NCBI GenBank assembly: GCA_035222895.1
Contig: JAVYIG010001612.1
Location: forward strand, 124,001 to 188,000
Direction of reading: 5' to 3'
DNA length: 64,000 bases
Origin: Strongylocentrotus droebachiensis
Taxonomy: Eukaryota; Echinodermata; Echinoidea; Camarodonta; Strongylocentrotidae
Shown here: piece after piece, positions 26,442 to 36,960 of the stretch
Numbering within the stretch: position 1 is the stretch's first letter
How the letters are laid out: each line of letters starts with the position of its first letter
Program-made: the position numbers and the translations under genes
Notes under the pieces: model-generated
What the model was told of the DNA's origin: nothing
The model's database searches: none
The model's input: the letters and a program-made list of their open reading frames with translations, nothing else

Positions 26442-29400
26442 GTAGGTAGAGAGAGAGAGAGATTACAGACCAGTAAATACACTTAAATAATGTTAAAAAA
26501 TAGGAAACTTTTGAGTTCCAGAAAATTAAGAGCCCAGAAAAAAAAAGAGCAAGACTGTGTGTATTTCGTACGTGGAACAGATTTTATTTTTAATCTTTTT
26601 ATTTTTTGGGCAAATCATTTTTTATGAAGTCAATAAAACTGCTCTGTTACTAATGACAAGCAGGAATTTGGGACCTTTTGCTATGACTGACTTTGTGATA
26701 ATTTCTAATATTTCTCACTTTATACATGTTTTTTTAAATCCCTGCAGAGTCTGATGAAGAAAGCGACGAAAGCTCGGATGACGAGTCAGATTGGTCAAGC
26801 GATGATGATGAGTCGGGAGAAGAGCAGCTGGATGATTCTGTCTGCCCTCCTGGCTGTGATCAGGTGAGATATTAAAGAGTTCGGCAAAGATGATGATGGT
26901 GAAGATGATGAACGTGGTGATGCTGATGATGATGAGGATGTCATGATGATGATAATAATAATAATCCGTTCTTGTATAGCGCATACTTCGCCTATATGCC
27001 CTTCCAAAGAGCTTATGAAATTATTACCCTAGCTTTAGCTCCGGCTACCGAATCAGCGCACAGTGCTTTTCAAGGAACAATCCTACAAGGTACCCATTTA
27101 CCTCACCTGGGTTGAGTGTAGCAAATGTAGATGAATGTCTTACCAAAGGATATTAGTGCTGCCGCGGGACTTGAACCGTGGACCTTGTGATCCACTGGAC
27201 CACGACACCTCTGGTGATGGTGATGATGTTAATAATGTCATGATTATGACGATGTTGGTGTTAATGATGGGGAAATTATGATGGTGATATTGAGTGTGAT
27301 GATAATTTAACAATTTATGCATGATGCTGTTGATGTTAAAGGAGCTAATCATTACAATGACAGCAATGCCAGTGAAAATCATCAAAAGCATAGAAATACC
27401 CATCATTAACAACAATTCATTCTCCATCATCAGGCACTGTTTGACAACACCTGTGCTCTCCGTGAGAAGCGCCTGGACATTGAGGAGCTGATGGCCGAGG
27501 AGAAGAAGACGGCTGAATCCCTCAAGAAGGAGACCGACGCCCTCATCAAGAAACAGAAGATCATCGAGAACGGTCTCAAGACGGCCGAGGCTGACCTTGA
27601 ACAGTTCCAGGTGAGTTTTGGAAGTCCCACAAAATCAGAAACTTTCATTGCTGTAAATCACTAATTTTCATAACTGGACAGGCCTTTAGTCAAACACATT
27701 TTAAAGCATATCTGCACTAGTTTGGCCAGGAGGGATTAGACCCCCCTGCATGGTCACTGGCAGGTGGTTATCTCATCAAATCAGCTCCCAATTAACATAA
27801 GAAAAAGGGGATCATGGGGGACCAACGGGTACCGCTTTAAAGGCATTGTTGGCTATATAGAGGGCGCATTAACTACCGTAATTAACAGTGTATAAACCGC
27901 ACCTTTTTGCCGCCGAAAAAAATTCAAAGTCGGGGGTGCGGTTTATACACGGTACACCAAAAAAAAAAAAAAAATAATAATTTAAGTTTCGATTTTTTCC
28001 CCTCTACCTGGCGCTATGCCTGGCAATGTCTCCCAGCTCAGTAATCGGTGTGTTGACTCACCACCCGGAAACTAGAACAACACTCAAATTTGTCTGTCAT
28101 CTTGGTTTGAAAGTAATCTTTCTGATACACTGTAGATCTCAATATGTAGTTTATAATAATAATTCCTCCAATTTTTCTTCTATTACATGGTGTACCACAA
28201 GGTTCCATCCTAGGTCCCCTACTGTTTTTTAATTTACATTACCGGTAATGATTTTACACAATTTTTTTTTTTTTTTTTTAAAGGGCGAAAAAGAGGGTTG
28301 CGGTTAATACACGAGGGCGGTTTATACAACGTTAATTACGGTACAACCATCTCAATGAAAGTGGGCCTCAGGATTGACCTGTCATTTATGACCTATTTAT
28401 GACTGATGTTAAGCTTCCATTCCTCTCTTCTTCAATCTGTAGCTTGAGAAACAGCAGAAGCTGAACGAGCTGGACGTGATCGTGACCCTGCGGCTTCATC
28501 AGGTGGAGCATGTAGTCAACGGCGCAGTGCCCCAGGACCTGAGCCAGTGCCTCGTCTTTACCAACCAGGCCATCAGGAGGCTGCAGCAGAGGATCAGGGA
28601 ACTCAAGGAGGAGAAGACTGCACAGAGACGGCATTACAAGTGAGTTGATCAAAGATAGAGTGTGAGAGAGAAGGATGACAAGATAGATAAATAGATAGAT
28701 AGATGGATAGAAAGATAGACAGATAGATACATGAGTACAAACCTAATCAGGAAGCTACGAGTATCAGGGAACTGAAGGAAGAGAAGAGAGCGCAGATACG
28801 ACATTACAAGTGAGTAGATCATAGAAATGTTTTCTGTCAACTCAGGATTATTTATTGAATTTCTCTTTTTGTATCGATTTACATGTTTCTTTGAGTATTC
28901 ATGTAAAGACCATAAATTTCCATTGTTAAGAGGACAATAAATATGACCCTCGAAACAATTGCTCCACAGTGGTTTTGTACATTAGCCAAATTCCTAACCT
29001 CAACCTTGGATCCAACATTATACGTACACATAACTGTAAACTTAACCCTAAAACTAATCTTAAACTCAATAGTAACCCTATAGCCCTAGGAGAGGCAACC
29101 CCTTTCTTAACCCCTTACTACTGTAGGTGACATGGAAGGTTACATTTCACTTCTAGAAAGAGTAACGGTAACCTTAGATTTTTATCCACGAAAGGTGAAC
29201 TATCTTCTCATGCCATATCTATCAGTGAAGCAATTTTTCTCTTGAAGATTCGTTTATGACTGTTCCCCAAAAAACATGGTGGCCGACAGGTGGCTAAGTA
29301 TTAGGATGCTGGGTATTGTGTTTTTCATTTGACTTACACACTTTGTTTTTTCACGTAGGGAACACCGGCAGCAGCACGTCCAACTCATCAAGGACCGCAA

Positions 29401-32400
29401 GCTGATGGAGTCGCGCATCAACGAGCTGGAGGAGAAGAGCAACGAGATGATGAGGCTCAAGTTCGGTCGCATCGTCGACCTGGACAAGATGGAGACGGTG
29501 GGCGTCAACCGCAACGTGGAGGAACTCAAGGAGAAGTTGAGGATCAACGAGGGGGGCAACGCCCAGGAGATACAGAAGTGGGAGGTTAGTTGGCACTTGG
29601 AGGAGGAGCTAGAGAATGAGGATGATGATAATGATTTGTTTTTCCTCCCATATTTTCCCTCCACAGGGAGTTTATTGACTTTCGTTTGCAACAAATTAAC
29701 AAATGTATATTCAAGGTAATTCACATTTAAAATGCCCCAAAGTGCCCCCAAAAAGTAAAAATCTTTGAGTGACTGGTTTTACCATACTCATTTTGCATAA
29801 TAGACTGTAGTGTTATGAAAACCATGAGGAAAACACAACATTTGATTTTGTTTTCCAATCATAAATATCTTGATAATCAGACAGGCGATCGTCTTGTAAA
29901 AGTCATGGGGTTTCTGACTGACCTATAGGTTTATAATTATTATTGCAGCATGAGCTCAATCTAGGATTTTGTTTCAGTATCTGAGACAAAGTTACCGGAT
30001 CCCTTTAATGGTAGATCTAGTAGTAGGGCAATTCTAATCGAACAAAACACATTCTTGAGAAAGACTGAAACAAAGGTCCATGAACTGACACATGTACACA
30101 TATAAACAGGAACATCATGGCCCTGCCTTACAAAGAGTTGATATCAATCGCAACTATGTGCATAAGAGATAGGAGATTGCAAACTTGCGATTGATTACAG
30201 AACTTGCGATTGATTGGGATCAATCGCAATTCTTTGTAAGACCAAATTATAATTCTTGCCCCACTTCCTCCCCTCCGCAGAAAAAGATCTTAGCCAAGAA
30301 GAAGCGGATCACGGAGCTGACGAGGGACAACACGGAGCGGCTCCAGCAGCTCACGTTCTTGGTGGGCGAGAATAAAGACCTGGAGAAGGCGCTTGATTCC
30401 CGGCAGACCAGTCTCGTGAGTATATACCTCCCTCTCTGTTCATTTCCCGTCCCATTTACTGCTCCCTTCCATGGATATTTCAACTGGAAGATTGCATCTG
30501 ATTGCATCATCTACAATGCATTGATCTTTTTATGAAAAAGTATAGAGATTAACGTCTGCTAATTCGCTGAAGCGTACTTATTTACCCCCTATATTCAATC
30601 ATACTGCCCCCATTTAGATGGCATAAATGTAATATGTGTGGAAAATATTTAAAGGATCTGTGCTTACAAACAAACTATATCGCCAAATCCCATTCCAGTA
30701 TCTTTGTATCAAAATATAAAGGCAAGATTGGGTCATACATGTAGTTGTAAGCAACTATGACCCCCCCCCCCCCCCCATGCAAACAATATTACATCCTGCT
30801 CTTTCTTTCCATGTAAAATGTTTTTCAAGTTGTCATAGCTTTTTTTTTGGGGGGGAGGGGTGGCTGGTTTAGTGTGCCATGTCTAAACAAGTAATATATA
30901 ATGTCCGTGTAATTCATGATTGATACATTTAGTTTGCAAGAATTACCATCATATCAATTACATCCCATTCTAATATGAAAGCTAGTCATTTTAAGTAATA
31001 CCCTTTTACGAATGTGCCAAGATATCTGAAATATTGAAAAGAAATAATTTGTATCTCTTTCTGTAATCAGAATAAATATGACTTAGATGTGCATAGTGTT
31101 GAGGTAAGATAATTTTAGATGGATATAAAGCTTGTTGCTTTTAATATGTGTTTATCAGACAGTTTAGTCAATGTTACAATGCATTTAGCTGTGTTGCTTT
31201 CCTTGTTAGGAACAAGTTCAGTTTTGTTTATGTTGCTTTAAATTCAATGGTTCAATAAACGTTACATTGTGTGTTCGCATACTGATAGATAGTTATCTCT
31301 GTTGCCAAATTTCAGCATTTTATTCAATTTTTATGCCTCCGTTACGAAGTAGCCGGAGGCATTATGTTTTCGGGTTGTCCGTCCGTCCGTCGTTCCGTAC
31401 GTCCGTCCGTCCGTACGTCCGTACGTCCCGTTCTCGTGATCGCGTTATCTGAAGAACCGATCGATGGATTTCTGCCAAACTTTGGTCATGTATGTATCTT
31501 GCAGAGCCGATGAACTGATTAGATTTTGGGGTCACGAGGTCAAAGGTCAAAGGTCACAGGGCTCATTATGTATGAAAAAACAGCTCGTGATCGCGTTATC
31601 TCAAGAACCGATTGATGGATTCATGCCAAACTTAGGTCATGTATGTTACTTGCAGAGCCGATGAACTGATTAGATTTTGGGGTCATGAGGTCAAGGTCAA
31701 ATGTCATGGGCTCATTATGTATGCAAAAATAGCTTGTGATCGCATTATCATTAGAACAGATTGATGGATTCCTGCCAAACTTAGGTCATGTATGTTACTT
31801 GCAGAGCCGATGAACTGATTAGATTTTGGGGTCATGAGGTCAAGGTCAAATGTCATGGGCTCATTATGTATGCAAAAATAGCTTGTGAACGCTTTCTCAC
31901 GAGAACTGACAGATGGATTACTATTTAACTCAGGACATCTTGCAGAGCCAATGAACTGAGTAGATATTAGGGTCATGAGGTCAAAGATCAAAGGGTCATA
32001 TGAGAAATTGCTTGTAACCACGATATTCTAAGAACCTGTTAATGGATAACGAAACTTGAATTTGAAAAATTTCTTCTGTTTTGGTTTGTAAACTTGCTCT
32101 ATGACGGAGGCATCATTTTCGACTGCGCGCAGTCGAAGTTCCATCTAGTTGTTTGTGAGTTTGTTCATTTGATAGCAGAATTCATTGTGTAGTCAAACTT
32201 GTCTTAGTAGCCACCTCTTTATAAAGGCAGCCTGTGTATCAGTGGTCAATGGTATTGCCTTCCTCTATTAAAGAGGAAACATGTGATGAAGAACCTGTAT
32301 ATAAAGGCCACCTGTCTATAATGGTCATTTTTTGTGTTTCCCTCAGGTCGCCTTAATAGACAGGTTTGACTTTAGTTTTAAAGTGTTCCATGACAAGTGT

Positions 32401-35400
32401 AATAAGACATGTAGAAGTCAAGTTAAGTGATTTTTTAAAAGCAAATTACAGCCTATTTCTTAAATCATTACTTGCATGGTTATGTGTTTAGCAAGATGAT
32501 TCTTCATGCAGCTTTGATTGTAAAAAATATTTTGTGTTTAGTTTTTTTCTAAATAGTGTTTTTTTTTAGATTAAAGCAAAATATAAAACATGTCAATCTA
32601 TAAGAAAAAGAGTAACTGCTGAAGAGGAGGAAGAAGAAGAAGAAGTAGAAGAAGTAGAAGAAGAATTCTGTTGAGTAATTCATGTTTGAGATTTGCAGAG
32701 AGATTGTATACACTGTATAAACATGTACATTGTATTTAAAAGTCCATGTCTTGTGCAGTTATTTTCATAAGTAGCCATTTCTTGTATCCAAAATTGGTGG
32801 TAAACATGTAATGCTGCATTCGATGTGCTTGCAAAATTAAAATGTATGATAGTAAACATATTTGCGCATGAAGCTCAATGGATATAGTTGGGGGGGGGGG
32901 GGGAGGAGAGGAAAATAGAGGAAGAAGAAAAAAGAAATAAATTGGGTGGCATTGGTTATTTATATTCTGACAGAAAAAAATATTTTATTTTATTCATGAT
33001 TTTAATTTTTAAATAGTCCAGGAGATCAGAGCATGCTATGCATTTGTGCACATGCATGATACCACTTTGCTACAAAATATGGGAAATAAATAATATTGTC
33101 TGTCTTCTTTTTCGAGTTTAATGAACATTTTATCAAGTTACATATCAACTAGTGTAATTAGCTATCATTGCTTGATCTTTTTTAATTTTAATGTAGCGTA
33201 CATGATAACTTTTTGAATTTTATTTGACTTATTTCATTGTTCCTTTTATTTTCAATAACATTGTTTTTCAACAATTTAATCATGCTCATCAGACTGGGGA
33301 AAAATCGGTAAATAGTGTTGTTTTTTTTTTAATTTAACTTGTATAGCATACTTTATAATTTACATGATAATGCTTTTAATATTTCCTTTTCCCCCTCTAG
33401 AATATCAGACACTTTTTTACGATGTATTAATTGAAACTAAATCCCATTTTCTTTCCGATATACTCTGTTATTTTCATGTCTTTCTTTCTATTATCTTGTT
33501 TGTGTTTTTTCCAACTTAACTTTGCACCCTTGTGTGGAAACTTTCACCAAATAGAACTTTAACTTTAATATTGTTGCACCAAAAAACTCTTGGAAATTGC
33601 AAGAATTTAGTGGAGTGTCACTAGCTATACAATTACTTCTTGGCATGAAATTTTGTGGATCCGGACCACTTACAAAAGTTGCAAGGATTTCATGCACACA
33701 AGGGTTCCGATTTTACAGTATATTGAATAAGAAGGAACTTGAAGTTGCATGAATTTGAACGGAAAAACTTCTTGTAATACCTGAAGTTATCAATGTTTGG
33801 CAAAGATTAAAAATGAAGGGGAGAAACATCCCGGCATGAAATCAATTTTTAAAGAAAGATTCTGAAGGTGAAAATGAAATGAATCAAAAGAATACACTTC
33901 TTGTAATACTTCAGTGATGTTTGGCAAGGATATGGCTCTTTTCCGTATCTGAAGTGTCATAAAGTTCACAAGCCCTTTCAGTTTGAGACTGCTCTAACCT
34001 AAACTTGATACCTCACACCTTTCTTAGGAGGAAGACAGGATTATCAATTCATGATTCAAAATGACGGCAAGAAACATCCCGGCATAAAAGAAAGAAAAAA
34101 AATCCCTGCTATTTTTAGTCGCCTTGGGTAATATCCATTGACGCGGGGTGTATTTCACTGGTATAAGCGAGTAATCGGGGCTAATCGAGGAATAAGTTTT
34201 AGGGGATTTGGCGTTCAACTTTGGGGTCGACGTCAATGTAGTTTGGGTGGTTTTTGAGGGTAGTATGACCTTGAAACTTCATTGTAACCGTGGGGAAGCT
34301 TGGAAACATTTCTAAAAATAGGAAGTCTTCAATAATCTGGAATTTAGGAAGGAGACAGGAGTGTTAACATGAGTGATGGGTGTCAAACCTTAATAACTAG
34401 GTGGTTGATATGAAGGATATACATGTAGACTCTAGGATATGCGTGCCCGTAAATCAAAACTCGTTCATAAACTGGTACCTAGGTATGAGACAAGATGTTT
34501 ACGACGGCTGATGGTGTCATAATATGTTAAGAACTATGGGTATCGTGATACGCTTACAGTTCATGCATCTTCAGAATACCCTTGCGATACAGTGGTATAC
34601 TCCCCAGGGAGTGAAGAATGTGCATACATTGTGTGCGGGTATGAAGCCTGAATCCGATGACCGGGGTAATAATATATACTGCGCCTAGAAACAATTAAAG
34701 TATTAGGCGTGTTATAAATGTGATCTGTTATTATTAAAATGGTACATTTTAGTGGAATAGGGACAATTTCATAAATAGGAACTCATTTGTTAACTGGTAT
34801 TTGAATCTATGAAATGTATGTACTCCATACATGTATATAGAGATGGTAGATTTAGAGGAAATTAGGGATGTGTCCATAAATAGGAACCCATTCATCGACT
34901 GGTATTTGGGTGTATGAGACAGGGGTGCTTACGGGTATTAATTGGTGGGTGTCATGCAGTCCCAAAAGATGATACGTAGTATATGTATTGGGAATATCAG
35001 GGAAGTATCTAAGTAGGAACTCAGTCATAAACTGGTATTTGGATACGAGACAGACATGATTATGAGTATCATGAATGTTCCATGGAGGCCGGTACTGATA
35101 GTACATTAAGGACAAATTGTGTCCTTTGTCAGCACACCACTCTCCCGCTCCCCTTGTTTTGTTGCCTCCTTTTTCCTTTCTCTTCACTGTTTTACCTTTT
35201 ATTTTTATTTTTATTTTTTTAGATATATTTTTGTTAGTTTAGAGAGAATTAATAAAGATATAATGATTGTTCTTTCTTACTTACAATATAAGTTTTCTTG
35301 AAAGAGTTTTGTACTAACACAGTTCAGTTCTTTATTTTAGAAGTTACTTTTTTTTCTGGACATCAGCAATAGGACTATTCCGTATTTACATTGTATGCTG

Positions 35401-36929
35401 TTTGATTTCACTTTTCTTAAAAAATCTTACCTTTTTGAATCTGAAAAGTGCTAGACAAAGATCCAATCCAACAATCCAATTGAATTATTATATTTCTTCT
35501 TTAAAATTTAAGCTTTCCATTTTTTTATTTGAAGAGTTCAAGACAAAGATTTCATCAGTTTTGGTGAAATAACTTGAAATCTATATGTACCTGTAGGTAC
35601 TAATTACTTCTTTTTTTTAATGCAGAGGAGAAATCAATCCAATTGAATTGTTATGATATATACAAAAAGTTATTTGACATTACTTCATATGAATTACAGT
35701 ATTTTCTTTACAATTATGCTAATTTTGTTAATGACAATTCATTCTTTCTTTTATCCCACAATTCTACAGGGCGGTGAGTTCCAGGGTAGCCGGAAAGCCG
35801 ACGTGGTGGAGAGGAAACGCTTGATCCAACTTGTACAGGTTTGTCATACATTCTCACTATACTGTCAAGACTTGCTTGTAACTGTAACCTGCATAGAAAG
35901 ACCACATTTTATGGATGCTTTTAAATTTCTGATTGAAATCTGTCATTAATTCATGCTCAGTCCATCCTACTTTATTATTGAATAGAAAAAACACTCTTTT
36001 CTGCCTTATATTGCATATCTCAGAGAGGACAATTGTTGTTGTTTTTTCAGTCAAAATTGTTTTAGGTAGTGTTAACCTGTATAGAGAGACCACATTTTTG
36101 TTGATTCCATTTTAGCTACACATACCTGTAGCATTTTCTGCAGTAAAATGAATTGATTGGAGAAAAAAAAAATCACCCTGTAAAGACAGGATGTTTCTGC
36201 TTAAGAGGTGTTATATGTCTAGGCTGTAGAATTAATACTTGTTCAACTTGACAGACACCCACTCTTCAGTCTAACAACTTTTCTTTTATAAAAAGTCGCT
36301 CGATCTTGTTTCATTTGGTAAAGACATCGTTCCCAAATAACTAAAGAAAAGGGACATGACAGGCAAGATTTGATATTTCCAGGCTAAAACACTTCTTTCC
36401 TGACACACTCGCACAAAAAGAAAACTTTGCAATGCCTTTACTACTTAGGGAAACACTAAATTTGGTTCTGGCTTAGGCCTGAAGCTCACATTTCAACGAA
36501 CAGATGGGACTAAGCGGGGTGGAATCTCTGCAAATCCACCCATTATCCCGATCGGATCAGAGATAGATAAAGGAAACGATGCCGGAATGAGGATTTGCGG
36601 TGCGCGGCATCGAGTGATTGCGTACTCAATTTCCCTCTCTTCCTCCCGATTGTAATGTACATTCTCTCAAAGAAAAAAGGAAAAATGACAAAATGACATG
36701 ATGAAAATCCCCTTGTCTCCCTGGGTTCTGTATCATTTTGTTGTGCGTGTCTTGTCGTATTGAGTGATGCAATGATTGCTTACTCAATTTCCTTGTCTTC
36801 CTCCAGATAGAAATATTGTATGTAGAGATACTTCTAGAAAAAAAATTAAAAAGGAGAGAAAGAGCCTGTCCCCCTAATTGTATTTATACATAATCCTTTA
36901 GAAAACTGGAAAAAATCCGCCCCCCCCCT

Positions 36930-36960
<31 letters not shown>

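Larger units (their letters stand above)
30416..35769. other. CFAP44 intron 32: repeat content
   Basis: A 5.35-kb intron without supported exons. Besides the Helentron-like element and the MITE family C copy it holds a C run at about 30759, a G run at about 30849 and another at 32890. AGA/GAAGAA repeats lie at 32620-32665, a SINE tail at 34600-34735 and a degenerate satellite at 34310-35075. The remainder (32670-34300, 35080-35760) is AT-rich and I recognise nothing in it. Confidence 0.6.

Noticed and set aside
26072-26482. A 136-residue - strand open frame
   Set aside because: Its length comes from the GATA/GAAA microsatellite and yields only Leu/Ser/Tyr/Ile repeats.
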